From contig NZ_QKMF01000007.1 in the NCBI RefSeq assembly GCF_003208435.1, positions 62,001-126,000 on the forward strand: DNA of 64,000 nt, in the 5' to 3' direction. A program made the translations under genes and the position numbers. Under the pieces are notes generated by a model that was not told the origin of the DNA, searched no databases, and worked only from the letters and a program-made list of their open reading frames with translations. Positions 9,292 to 17,680 of this stretch are shown here, in pieces; within the stretch, counting starts at the first letter, position 1, and each line of letters opens with the position of its first letter. The stretch comes from Pelagimonas varians (lineage in GTDB: Bacteria; Pseudomonadota; Alphaproteobacteria; Rhodobacterales; Rhodobacteraceae).

Positions 9292-10155
9292 ATGCCCCAT
9301 TCGCGCGATAATCTGATCGGCAGCCTGTGGATGATCCTTGCTATGGCGGGATTTGCCCTTGAGGATGCGTCCATCAAAGGGGCTGCGCAGGCGATGCCCG
9401 TGGCGCAGGTTTTGTTGATCTTTGGCTTTGGCGGAATGGCCGTTTTCGGCGCATGGGCCGCCTATCGCGCACAGCCGGTCTTTACGCGCGATGTCCTGTC
9501 AAAACCCATGCGTATCCGCGCGGTGTTCGAAATTTGCGCTCGCCTGTTCTACGTCCTGGCGCTGACCCTCACTCCGCTCAGTTCCGCCACAGCCATCATG
9601 CAGGCCACGCCGATTGTTGTCGTTCTCGGGGCCGCGATTTTCTTTGGTGAAAATGTTGGTTGGCGCCGTTGGAGTGCGGTTGTGATTGGTCTGCTCGGGG
9701 TTTTGCTGATCCTGAAACCCACCCCCAGCAGTTTCTCACCGTTGTCGATTTTTGCCGTCTTGGGCATGCTCGGATTTGCCGGGCGGGATCTGGCCAGCCG
9801 CGCCGCACCAAAATCCCTGAGCACCGCAGCGCTTGGCGTCTTTGGCTTCGCTGCAATTGTTTTTGCGGGCGGTGCTTTCACAATTTGGGATGGTCCAAAT
9901 TTTGTCGCTATGGACTTGCGGCAATGCGGTTTGATGGCTTTGGCTGTCGGGGCCGGTGTGATGGGCTATAGCGCCTTGATGCAGGCCATGCGCACCGGAG
10001 AAGTCGCCACAGTCACTCCGTTCCGTTACACGCGGCTCTTGTTCGGGCTTGGTCTGGGTGTCACTCTGTTTGGCGAACAATTGGATGGGCAGACGTTGAT
10101 CGGCTGCGCGGTTGTTGTTGCGTCAGGCTTGTTCTTGATGTGGCGCGGGCGCTGA
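9292..10155 (+). CDS. EamA/DMT family membrane transporter
   Basis: A 287-residue protein with about ten hydrophobic helices and two EamA halves, the drug/metabolite transporter layout. Typical features are the opening GSLWMILAMAGFALEDASIKG, the AIMQATPIVVVLGAAIFFGE segment closing the first half, and a second half with GYSALMQAMRTGEVATVTPFRYTRLLFG ending in a GE-Q-G pattern. The open frame extends back to 9196 but would then include the acnA terminator; the ATG at 9292 is the sensible start. The substrate cannot be predicted. Confidence 0.85.
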   Translation: MPHSRDNLIGSLWMILAMAGFALEDASIKGAAQAMPVAQVLLIFGFGGMAVFGAWAAYRAQPVFTRDVLSKPMRIRAVFEICARLFYVLALTLTPLSSATAIMQATPIVVVLGAAIFFGENVGWRRWSAVVIGLLGVLLILKPTPSSFSPLSIFAVLGMLGFAGRDLASRAAPKSLSTAALGVFGFAAIVFAGGAFTIWDGPNFVAMDLRQCGLMALAVGAGVMGYSALMQAMRTGEVATVTPFRYTRLLFGLGLGVTLFGEQLDGQTLIGCAVVVASGLFLMWRGR

Positions 10156-10315
10156 CTCAATCGGCAACAAACTGCACAAAAACTGATTGATCACGCAAGA
10201 AACCGCGTATTTCGGCGTCATAACAATAGGTTTGCATCAAAGGGTCAGGAATTCCCCCCTACCATTTTCACCCACATGCCCCATGTTGCTAGGAAGACAA
10301 CAAAAGGCGATCCCC

Positions 10316-10459
10316 ATGAAAACCATCACATTGATCCAAGCTGCGGCCCTGCTGATCCTTGCGCTGATGGGGGCCTATACGGCCGGTCATGCCAATGCCG
10401 ATGTGGTGGCAAAGGGCGGATGCGCAGATGTTGAACACGCCGCCTATTGCGAACTATAG
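10316..10459 (+). CDS. Small secreted peptide (47 aa)
   Basis: The frame starts MKTITLIQAAALLILALMG and has a clear signal peptide (positively charged start, 15 hydrophobic residues, AxA-like site at GHANA) followed by about 20 residues with two cysteines (GCADVEHAAYC), which could form a disulfide in the periplasm. An in-frame ATG at 10187 exists but its extra stretch is not protein-like. It lies between the EamA gene and the convergent ccmG. No family is recognised. Confidence 0.45.
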   Translation: MKTITLIQAAALLILALMGAYTAGHANADVVAKGGCADVEHAAYCEL

Positions 10460-10483
10460 AGGCCGAACTTTGGGAACCCGGCT

Positions 10484-11047
10484 TTAGCTGCCCGCCTGAT
10501 CCAATGCCCTGTTCAGTTCCGGCAAAAAGCGCTGTTCGTAGTCTGATCCGATCAGCGGTCCAGTGTAGCGAAACAAAACCGTCCCCTTCCCGTCCAGAAT
10601 GAAAGTTTCGGGCGGCGCAGTGACCCCCCAATCAATTGCAGTCCGGCCCGGAGCATCAAAGCCGACGGCCATAAACGGATTGCCGCCGCTGTTCAAAAAC
10701 TGCTGCGCCTGTCCAGTTTTATCCTTGAAATTCACACCAACAATACGCAACCCATCGGCCTGCATCTTCATCAGGTTCGGATGTTCTACGCGGCAAGGCG
10801 GGCACCAGCTGGCCCAAAAGTTGACCATGGTGACGTCACCAGATGTCAGCATCTCGCGGGTGATACCGTCATAGCCGTCAAGGGCAACATTTGTGATCTC
10901 GGGCGCAGGTTGACCGATAAAGGTCGACGGCAATTCACGCGTATTGCCGCGCTGCATGCCGAAATAGACCATCACGGCAAAACCCATGAAAATGATCGGC
11001 GGTAGCATCATCAACGGCGACAGGCCGCTTTTCTTTTGCTCAGCCAT
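10484..11047 (-). CDS. ccmG: Cytochrome c biogenesis thiol:disulfide interchange protein CcmG/DsbE
   Basis: CcmG keeps the apocytochrome c CXXCH cysteines reduced before haem attachment, on the periplasmic face of the inner membrane. The 187-residue product has an N-terminal anchor (LMMLPPIIFMGFAVMVYFG) and a thioredoxin domain with NFWASWCPPC. The start at 11047 (MAEQKKSG) overlaps the end of ccmD by 8 bases; an ATG 18 bases upstream is possible. It is the last gene of the ccm block. Confidence 0.93.
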   Translation of the reverse strand: MAEQKKSGLSPLMMLPPIIFMGFAVMVYFGMQRGNTRELPSTFIGQPAPEITNVALDGYDGITREMLTSGDVTMVNFWASWCPPCRVEHPNLMKMQADGLRIVGVNFKDKTGQAQQFLNSGGNPFMAVGFDAPGRTAIDWGVTAPPETFILDGKGTVLFRYTGPLIGSDYEQRFLPELNRALDQAGS

Positions 11048-11195
11048 GTTTGACGCGCTCCTCAATGGCAGCCAGTTCGACTTTTAATTTGCGCGACCGG
11101 CGGATCGACAGCGCGACCAAGACCACGATCAGCGCAATCGACACTGCGTAAGACGACAGCACCGCATCCGCGTATTTTCCCAGCTCAGGCATCAT
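11040..11195 (-). CDS. ccmD: Haem exporter protein CcmD
   Basis: This 51-residue frame between ccmC and ccmG reads MMPELGKYADAVLSSYAVSI, then one membrane helix (ALIVVLVALSI) and a basic, amphipathic tail (RRSRKLKVELAAIEERV). That is the standard CcmD layout; the protein helps release haem-loaded CcmE from the CcmABC complex. Its start overlaps the ccmC stop in ATGA fashion and its stop overlaps ccmG, so translation of ccmC-D-G is coupled. Confidence 0.9.
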   Translation of the reverse strand: MMPELGKYADAVLSSYAVSIALIVVLVALSIRRSRKLKVELAAIEERVKHG

Positions 11196-11920
11196 GTCAA
11201 ACGCTCCCGTGCGATAAGGGCGCGCGCGCGGCGGGCCCGGATTTCGGTTTGCGTGCGCAAGAATACCAACGCAATGAACAACAACACAAAACCGGCGATG
11301 CTCACATAGAGCGGATTGGAATAGACGTCCGCGACATGCTCTTCTTTATCGAGCGACAAAGACGCACCTTGGTGCAATCCTTGATTCCAAAATAGCACTG
11401 CATACCGTGACAAAATCGCAAAGACCGATCCGACAAGACACAAAATCGAGGTCAGGTCAGCTGCGGTGTCGTCATCCTCGATCGCTTCCCAAAGCGCGAT
11501 GTAGCCCAAATAGAACAGAAACAGGATCAAAAAGGACGTCAGCCGCGGATCCCAGACCCACCATGTGCCCCACATCGGTTGGCCCCAGATCGCACCGGTG
11601 GCCAGTGCGATCACAGTCATAACCGCGCCCACAGGGGCCGCTGCCCGCGCCGCAAGCGCCGAGACATGGTGACGTCGCACGATCCAGACCAAAGATGCGA
11701 CCAGCATCATGATCCATGCGTTGATCGCCATCAGTGCCGCCGGCACGTGCAGGTAAATGATTTTAACGGTCGAGCCTTGCCGATAATCGTCAGGGGTGAA
11801 GAAGAAGCCCCAGACCAAGCCAGAGACCAGACAAATCACAGCACCGACGGCCAAATAGGGCATCAAACGGTCTGTGGTACGGATGAATTTCACCGGATTG
11901 GCGTATTCCCAGATCGACAT
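11192..11920 (-). CDS. ccmC: Haem transporter permease CcmC
   Basis: CcmC delivers haem to the chaperone CcmE in the periplasm. The 242-residue product has six membrane helices and the tryptophan-rich WWD motif (WGTWWVWDPRLTS, about residues 115-127) that binds haem, with flanking histidines (KIIYLHVPAA and NQGLHQGAS). Upstream, 148 bases separate it from ccmB and may hold its own promoter; downstream it overlaps ccmD by 4 bases. Confidence 0.95.
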   Translation of the reverse strand: MSIWEYANPVKFIRTTDRLMPYLAVGAVICLVSGLVWGFFFTPDDYRQGSTVKIIYLHVPAALMAINAWIMMLVASLVWIVRRHHVSALAARAAAPVGAVMTVIALATGAIWGQPMWGTWWVWDPRLTSFLILFLFYLGYIALWEAIEDDDTAADLTSILCLVGSVFAILSRYAVLFWNQGLHQGASLSLDKEEHVADVYSNPLYVSIAGFVLLFIALVFLRTQTEIRARRARALIARERLT

Positions 11921-12068
11921 GGGTGTGCTGTTTCCTTGTTGCGCGGCACAATTTACACCTCATATTCCGCAAAGGTGCAAGCTGGCCCGTGATCACTTTT
12001 TCTCTATGGGCCCTGCCCTGCGAGAGTTGAGGTCTTTGTGCAATATCAGGCTGCGGGTGGTCCTTGAT

Positions 12069-12725
12069 TTAACGCAGGTTAATACGCAAAACAGCGGCGC
12101 TGGCAAAGGGCAGCAATGCCACAGCCCCAAAGCTGATTCCAGCCAGCATCAAAAGCGGTGTTTGCACGGTCAGCCCTTCGCCGCCGCGCCGCGCAACCTC
12201 GGCCCCGAAGACCAAAGTCGGCACGTAGAGCGGTAGCACCAGCAGCGACATCAACAGACCGCCCCGTTTCAAACCGACGGTCAGCGCCGCCCCAAATGTT
12301 CCAATCACCGACAGCGCCGGTGTCCCCACCGCAAGCGACACCACAACCCAGAAGTAACCACCCTGCGGAAGACTGAGCAGCACACCCAAAGCGGGCGCGG
12401 CTAAAACCAACGGCAAACCAGTGGTTAACCAGTGCGCAAGGGCTTTGACGGTGACGATCCCCTCCATCGGCAAGGGGGCTGTGGCAAGCAAATCGATGCT
12501 GCCATCTTCAAAATCCAACGCAAAAATCCGGTCTAGCGACAACAGACAGGCCAGCAAGGCACCGATCCACAAAATGCCGGGGGCAATTTTTGATAGCAAC
12601 GCGGTTTCGGGGCCAACGCCCAACGGAACCAGAACCGTAACGATCAAAAAGAAAGCCAACCCAAGGCCGAAACCGCCGCCCGCCCGCACAGCAAGGCGCA
12701 AATCCCGTGTTAACAGCGCAATCAT
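12069..12725 (-). CDS. ccmB: Haem exporter membrane protein CcmB
   Basis: CcmB is the membrane half of the CcmAB ABC complex of cytochrome c maturation system I. The 218 residues form six hydrophobic helices; the N-terminal block [22 protein letters not shown] and [21 protein letters not shown] are typical. It starts 4 bases inside the ccmA stop (ATGA overlap). Confidence 0.94.
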   Translation of the reverse strand: MIALLTRDLRLAVRAGGGFGLGLAFFLIVTVLVPLGVGPETALLSKIAPGILWIGALLACLLSLDRIFALDFEDGSIDLLATAPLPMEGIVTVKALAHWLTTGLPLVLAAPALGVLLSLPQGGYFWVVVSLAVGTPALSVIGTFGAALTVGLKRGGLLMSLLVLPLYVPTLVFGAEVARRGGEGLTVQTPLLMLAGISFGAVALLPFASAAVLRINLR

Positions 12726-13336
12726 AGAAAGGCCTCATCGACGGCTGAAACCCTTGGAACGGCGCGGTAGGGCGCGACATCAAAAACATCCGCCTCGTCC
12801 AGCCCCAAATCGATATGGGTGGCCATCAAAGCCGACCCGCCCGTCGCCAAATGCCCGCGTACAGCTTCGGCGAACAGGGCCACAGACGCTGCGTCCAGTG
12901 ACACGGTTGGCTCGTCCAGCACCCAAACAGGGCGGCCAGTGACCATAAGCCGTGCCAAGCCAAGGCGGCGTTTTTGTCCCGCCGACAGAGATCCGGCTGG
13001 ACGCTCTGCCAAACCTAGCAAGTCAAATCCGGCCAAAGCCTGTGAAATATCGGTATTGCCAAAGACCTGCGCCCAGAACGTTAGGTTTTCGGTCACTGTT
13101 AGCGCCGTTTTCAAACCATCCGCATGGGCCGCATAGGCGATACGTTCACCCGCGCCGGTGATGTCGCCCTCAAGCGCCGGTTGCAGTCCGGCGATGGTGC
13201 GCAGCAATGTGGTTTTACCGGACCCGTTTGGCCCACGCAGCACCAAGGCCCGACCGGCGGTCAGTGAAAACGACAGCCCTTCGAGAACGGGAACTCCGCC
13301 CCGCGCCACGGCCAGATTTTTGACTTGCAGTTCCAT
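12722..13336 (-). CDS. ccmA: Haem exporter ATP-binding protein CcmA
   Basis: This 204-residue ABC ATPase powers release of holo-CcmE. Walker A is [12 protein letters not shown], the signature is [14 protein letters not shown] and Walker B is WVLDEPT. Length and the short C-terminus fit CcmA rather than a general ABC ATPase, and ccmB follows with a 4-base overlap. A 79-base gap separates it from the Mth938-like gene upstream, so it may be read through from the sec genes. Confidence 0.95.
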   Translation of the reverse strand: MELQVKNLAVARGGVPVLEGLSFSLTAGRALVLRGPNGSGKTTLLRTIAGLQPALEGDITGAGERIAYAAHADGLKTALTVTENLTFWAQVFGNTDISQALAGFDLLGLAERPAGSLSAGQKRRLGLARLMVTGRPVWVLDEPTVSLDAASVALFAEAVRGHLATGGSALMATHIDLGLDEADVFDVAPYRAVPRVSAVDEAFL

Positions 13337-13415
13337 GGCTTCCCCTTACCCGAAGGGTTCGTAATGCGCAAAGCGGCAAAGCGCATTGACCCTTATCAAG
13401 CGCCTTGCCAATGTC

Positions 13416-13769
13416 CTAGACAGGCAACGCAGCCACTGCGACGCGGCGACCTTCGGACAGCAAGACATTGAACGTACGGCAGGCAGAAGGCGAACTCATG
13501 GCCTCAACCCCAAGACCGGCTTCTTCAAGGGTGCTGCGCAAATCGGCGGGTATATGGGCAATTTCGGCACCGGTGCCGACAAACAACACGTCGATCTGGC
13601 CAACCAGCGCCAGTAAGGCGTCCGGATCATCCATCCCGCGCCATGGCAACACACCGGTCGAGGTCAACAAAAGCGGGCCATTGAACACCTGATTGGCGAC
13701 CCGAAAGAACCCCGGACCATAGCCATCGACGGGCACCGCATCGTTGAATGACATTTCATTGACTTCCAT
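13416..13769 (-). CDS. Mth938-like domain protein (DUF498)
   Basis: A 117-residue soluble protein with the Mth938/Xcc1710 pattern: GYGPGFFRVANQVFNGPLLL, LFVGTGAEIAHIP and GVEAMSSPSACRTFNVLLSEGRRVAVAALPV. Homologues include human NDUFAF3-type assembly factors; the bacterial role is unknown. It sits between the sec genes and ccmA, a conserved position in alphaproteobacteria, and starts 9 bases after the TauE/SafE stop. Confidence 0.85.
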   Translation of the reverse strand: MEVNEMSFNDAVPVDGYGPGFFRVANQVFNGPLLLTSTGVLPWRGMDDPDALLALVGQIDVLFVGTGAEIAHIPADLRSTLEEAGLGVEAMSSPSACRTFNVLLSEGRRVAVAALPV

Positions 13770-13778
13770 AGTGTATCC

Positions 13779-14531
13779 TCAACTCCAGATCGGTAGGCCT
13801 GACAGCGCAGAAGCGGCGATGACCGCATAGGCTGCAGCTCTATATATACGCTCATATCCGGGGCGAAACAGCCTTCCGCCTATCCAGCTGCCAAGCATCC
13901 CCGGAACCGCCAGAAAAACGCCCAGCACAGCCCATTTCAGCTCCATCCGGCCAAATCCGGCGATCCCGATCATCAGCAAAATGTCATAACCAAACAGATA
14001 CAGCAGCGTGTTGGCGCGGATCACCTGAGTTGGCAAAGGTCGGGCCATATAGAACAAAATCACTGGAGGACCGGGCAATCCTGCTGTCCCGCCCAAAAAA
14101 CCGGCGGCGGCACCAATCGCGTAGACCATGCCTGCCCGCACCTCGCCGCGATAGCGCAGCCCAAGGATCAAAACCACAAGCATACCGATTGCCAGACCGC
14201 TTACACCGAACCGGAAAATGTCCTGAGGCACCTGCCCCAATATCCAAAGTCCAACAGGCAACAGCAACACGGTTCCAATCAGCAACCGCCGCAGATCGAC
14301 CCTTGCAGCATCCCCCCAAGCCCGGCGCAACAAGGGCAACGGGCTGAGGACATCCATGAAGGTAAGCGTTAAAATCGCTGCAATGGGGGGAAGATATTGG
14401 GCAGCCACAGGCAAGAACACAAGCGCTGTTCCAAAGCCGGTAAAACCGCGTGTCAGGCCGCTCATGAATGCGGCCAAGATAATCCAGCCCAGCCCCGAAG
14501 TTGAAGCCAGGCTGGATATAAAATCAGGCAT
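13779..14531 (-). CDS. TauE/SafE family sulfite/anion exporter
   Basis: The 250-residue product has about eight hydrophobic helices and the two TauE/SafE repeats; GLTRGFTGFGTALVFLPV and AAGFLGGTAGLPGPPVILFYMA are the diagnostic half-motifs. Substrates in the family include sulfite, sulfonates and organosulfur anions. The ATG at 14531 overlaps the secF stop by 8 bases; the longer frame would run far into secF. Its place inside the Sec block suggests shared transcription rather than a shared function. Confidence 0.88.
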   Translation of the reverse strand: MPDFISSLASTSGLGWIILAAFMSGLTRGFTGFGTALVFLPVAAQYLPPIAAILTLTFMDVLSPLPLLRRAWGDAARVDLRRLLIGTVLLLPVGLWILGQVPQDIFRFGVSGLAIGMLVVLILGLRYRGEVRAGMVYAIGAAAGFLGGTAGLPGPPVILFYMARPLPTQVIRANTLLYLFGYDILLMIGIAGFGRMELKWAVLGVFLAVPGMLGSWIGGRLFRPGYERIYRAAAYAVIAASALSGLPIWS

Positions 14532-15492
14532 CCACGTCGCCGAACTGGTTGCCGGTGGTGTCTGTAGGCTTGGACCAATCCCGCTTGACGCCAAGGCGCA
14601 GCAAAATGGCCGAAGCCACAAAAATCGAGCTATAAGTCCCGACAATCACGCCCCAGATCATTGCAAAAACAAAGCCTCGGATCACGTCACCGCCAAGCAC
14701 ATAGAGCGAAATCAATGCCAGCAAAGTGGTCACAGATGTCATAAACGTCCGGCTCAATGTTTCATTGATCGACAGGTTCAAAACCTCTTTGAGGTCCTTG
14801 GATTTGAATTTGATCAGGTTTTCACGCACCCGGTCAAACACCACTACAGTGTCGTTCAATGAATAGCCCACAATGGTCAGCAGTGCCGCGATGATCGCCA
14901 GATCAAACCGGATTTGCAGCTCGGAAAAGACACCGATTGTCAGAACGACGTCATGCACAAGGGCCGCAACCGCGCCCAAAGCAAACTGCCATTCAAACCG
15001 CAGCCAGATGTAGAACAAAACAGCGGCGATCGCCAAAGCAACCGCTGTGGCCGCCGTTTTGATCAGCTCACCCGATACCTTGGGGCCAACAGATTCGACG
15101 GATACAAACCGGATATCAGGGGCAACCGTCTTCAAGGCCGTGCGGGCCCCGTCGATCACATCGCCTTTGACCGACTCCTGCCCGTCTTGGGCTTGAATCC
15201 GTACCATGGCAACATGCTGGTCTTCTGCAAAGTTCACGTCAAAGACTTCGGAGATAACAACATCGCCAAAGTTCAATTCGGCCAGAGCGGCCCGATAGGC
15301 GGCCACGTCAATTGCCTGACTGCTTTCGGTACGGATAGTGGTACCGCCGCGAAAATCGATGCCGTAATTCAGACCTTGCCAAAAGAAGCTGACCATTGCC
15401 GCAACCATCATCAGGCCGGAAATACCGAGCCAGACTGTTGAACGGGCGAAGAAATCCCAAGACGTGTTTTCAGGAACTAATCTTAGTCGCAT
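14524..15492 (-). CDS. secF: Protein translocase subunit SecF
   Basis: SecF with SecD uses the proton gradient to complete preprotein translocation. The 322-residue protein opens MRLRLVPENTSWDFF, has the first helix, a periplasmic domain with GIDFRGGTTI, and five C-terminal helices including SLNDTVVVFDRVRENL, the SecF signature. The start at 15492 lies one base after the secD stop codon, so the two are coupled. Confidence 0.96.
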   Translation of the reverse strand: MRLRLVPENTSWDFFARSTVWLGISGLMMVAAMVSFFWQGLNYGIDFRGGTTIRTESSQAIDVAAYRAALAELNFGDVVISEVFDVNFAEDQHVAMVRIQAQDGQESVKGDVIDGARTALKTVAPDIRFVSVESVGPKVSGELIKTAATAVALAIAAVLFYIWLRFEWQFALGAVAALVHDVVLTIGVFSELQIRFDLAIIAALLTIVGYSLNDTVVVFDRVRENLIKFKSKDLKEVLNLSINETLSRTFMTSVTTLLALISLYVLGGDVIRGFVFAMIWGVIVGTYSSIFVASAILLRLGVKRDWSKPTDTTGNQFGDVDA

Positions 15493-15493
15493 G

Positions 15494-17161
15494 TTACACC
15501 TCAATCTTTTTGGGACGGCGTTTTTCGAACCACATGACAATCAAAAGCCGTGTGACGAAAATCGCGGTGAAGACGGATGTCAAAATACCAAGGCCAAGGG
15601 TGATGGCAAAGCCGCGCACCGGACCTGAGCCCATGACATACAAGATAACCGCCGTGATAAAGGTGGTGATATTGGCATCGATAATCGCTGAAAGCGCTTT
15701 TTCATAGCCCAGTTCGATCGCACGCGCCGGGCCTTTGGCTGTTTTCAGTTCCTCTCGGATACGTTCAAACACCAGCACATTTGCGTCCACAGCCATACCA
15801 ACCGTCAAAACGATTCCGGCGATACCGGGAAGCGTCAACGTGGCTCCAATCAGGCTAAGGACACCAAAAATCAAACCAACGTTGATGGTCAGTGCAATAT
15901 TGGCATAGATCCCGAAACGGCCATAACTAAGCGCCATAAAGATCAAAACCGCAGCAAAGGCGACACTTGTGGCGATCTTGCCCGCGTCAATGCTGTCTTG
16001 TCCCAGTTCCGGCCCGATTGTGCGTTCTTCAAGGAATTCCAACTGCGCCGGAAGCGCACCTGCACGCAGCAAAACCGCGAGGTTCGTGCTTTCTTCGACC
16101 GAGAAGCGGCCCGTGATGATACCTGATCCACCCGGAATGTGGCTTTGGATTACGGGGGCACTGATGACCTCGCCGTCCAAAACAATCGCAAAAGGCGAGC
16201 CTATGTTTTCGGCAGTATAGTTGCCAAATTTGCGCGCGCCGGTTGGATTGAAGGTAAAGTTCACCGCAGGGCGACCGCCTTGATCAAAAGTCGGTTGGGC
16301 GTTGGTCAGTTCTTCGCCCGTCACCACCGCGGTCTTTTCAAGGATGTAGAAAACACCCTCTTCGTCAACCGAAGGCAAAATTTCGTTGCCGACACCGGCT
16401 TGACCATCCGCAGAACCAGCACGGCCAACAACAGGCTGAAACGTCAGCTGTGCGGTTGTACCAATCAGATCTTTAAGCTCTTGCGCGGAGCCAATGCCCG
16501 GCACCTGAATCAAAATCCTGTCAACACCTTGGCGCTGGATTGTCGGTTCGCGCGTGCCAACCTCGTCGATCCGGCGGCGGATGATTTCCAACGACTGGCG
16601 CAGCGTGCGTTCATCGGTGGCTTGTTGTTCAGCCTCGGACAGGGTGACAACAATCTCGTTGCCATCGCCGCTGACTTGAAGGTCCGTGGCCCCTGCGCCG
16701 GTCAGCGAAACAACGGGTCGCGCCAATCCGCGCACGATGGTCAGCGCTTGCGCCATACCTTCGGGCTTGGAAATTTGCACACGAAGTTCGCCGTTTTTCA
16801 CGGCTTCGGAATTCCAGCGAATGGTACCAATGGTGGCACGTTCGCCGCGCAGCGCATCACGGACATCCGGCCAAAGCGCGGTCATACGTGCTTCGTACAC
16901 ATCGTTGACCTTAACCTCGGCCAAAAGATGCGCACCACCGCGCAAATCAAGCCCCAGATTGACCAGACCGGATGGCAGGAACGAAGGCCAAGTGCCCGCG
17001 ATTTCACGGTTTTCCGTGGTGTCCACCCCCAGCTCAATCGCGGCGGCGGCGTCATTTGCGGTTTCGACCTTGGTGTAGAAGGCATTGGGCAGCGCAAGCG
17101 CCAGCCCAATAACAACCGTCCCCCAGATCACAATCCGCTTCCAGAGATCAATCTGTAGCAT
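15494..17161 (-). CDS. secD: Protein translocase subunit SecD
   Basis: The 555-residue protein has an N-terminal helix, a long periplasmic P1 domain (LGLDLRGGAHLLAEV; RVDQ-type GVDRILIQVPG) and six C-terminal helices with GMAVDANVLVFERIREEL, the RND-like proton-relay region. Length is usual for alphaproteobacterial SecD. It lies 6 bases after yajC. Confidence 0.97.
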   Translation of the reverse strand: MLQIDLWKRIVIWGTVVIGLALALPNAFYTKVETANDAAAAIELGVDTTENREIAGTWPSFLPSGLVNLGLDLRGGAHLLAEVKVNDVYEARMTALWPDVRDALRGERATIGTIRWNSEAVKNGELRVQISKPEGMAQALTIVRGLARPVVSLTGAGATDLQVSGDGNEIVVTLSEAEQQATDERTLRQSLEIIRRRIDEVGTREPTIQRQGVDRILIQVPGIGSAQELKDLIGTTAQLTFQPVVGRAGSADGQAGVGNEILPSVDEEGVFYILEKTAVVTGEELTNAQPTFDQGGRPAVNFTFNPTGARKFGNYTAENIGSPFAIVLDGEVISAPVIQSHIPGGSGIITGRFSVEESTNLAVLLRAGALPAQLEFLEERTIGPELGQDSIDAGKIATSVAFAAVLIFMALSYGRFGIYANIALTINVGLIFGVLSLIGATLTLPGIAGIVLTVGMAVDANVLVFERIREELKTAKGPARAIELGYEKALSAIIDANITTFITAVILYVMGSGPVRGFAITLGLGILTSVFTAIFVTRLLIVMWFEKRRPKKIEV

Positions 17162-17167
17162 GTTGGA

Positions 17168-17455
17168 TTAGCCTTCGGCAGGTTCGGTTTTTGATGTCAC
17201 CTGAGCGATGGTCGATTGTACAACACGTACTTTGACACCGTCGGCGATTTCAACTTCGACTTCGTTGCTGTCTTTGACTTTCACAACTTTGCCGATCAGC
17301 CCACCTTGGGTGATCACTTGGTCACCGCGGCGCAGGCCTTCGACCATGGCTTTGTGTTCCTTCATCTTCTTCTGCTGAGGGCGAATAAGAAGAAAGTACA
17401 TGATGGCGAAAATCAAACCCATCATGACAAAAGAAGATATGGTCTGCTGATCCAT
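17168..17455 (-). CDS. yajC: Preprotein translocase subunit YajC
   Basis: A 95-residue protein with one membrane helix (MGLIFAIMYFLLIRPQQKK) and the SH3-like cytosolic tail with GDQVITQGGLIGKV typical of YajC, which associates with SecDF. AGGAG upstream of the ATG supports the start. A palindromic hairpin lies about 20 bases upstream in its leader. Confidence 0.95.
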   Translation of the reverse strand: MDQQTISSFVMMGLIFAIMYFLLIRPQQKKMKEHKAMVEGLRRGDQVITQGGLIGKVVKVKDSNEVEVEIADGVKVRVVQSTIAQVTSKTEPAEG

Positions 17456-17475
17456 GGGATACTCCTATGCAAGAA

Positions 17476-17493
17476 GCGGGGGCATGCCCCCGC
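17476..17493. promoter_or_regulatory. GC-rich palindrome in the yajC leader
   Basis: GCGGGGGCATGCCCCCGC is a perfect 18-base palindrome, 20 bases before the yajC start codon. A second inverted repeat, TTGCAT and ATGCAA around seven G, lies at 17517-17535. Either could be a leader hairpin affecting yajC-secDF expression or the end of flagellin readthrough. Confidence 0.35.
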
Positions 17494-17620
17494 GAACGTC
17501 GGGCGGAACCTATGCTTTGCATGGGGGGGATGCAAGATGACAACCGGGCCTGAAAGCCAAGTCCAGCTTCTCAAGGCTGTCTTTTCGCAAGCTGGGTCAA
17601 AACTACAGCATCAAATTGCC

Positions 17621-17644
17621 AAGGCGGACCCGAAAGCCCGCCTT
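17621..17644 (-). terminator. Hairpin downstream of flagellin, weak terminator candidate
   Basis: AAGGCGG pairs with CCGCCTT around a 10-base loop, 37 bases after the flagellin stop on the minus strand. Only a short AATTTG follows instead of a U-run, so termination may be inefficient or factor-dependent. Confidence 0.35.
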
Positions 17645-17680
17645 GCGCCATGGTGTATGGCTGTGGATTTCAGCCTCAGG

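Noticed and set aside
13337-13415. ATGCGC/GCGCAT inverted repeat between the Mth938 and ccmA genes
   Set aside because: Six-base stem with an 11-base loop and no U-run; too weak to call a terminator or operator.
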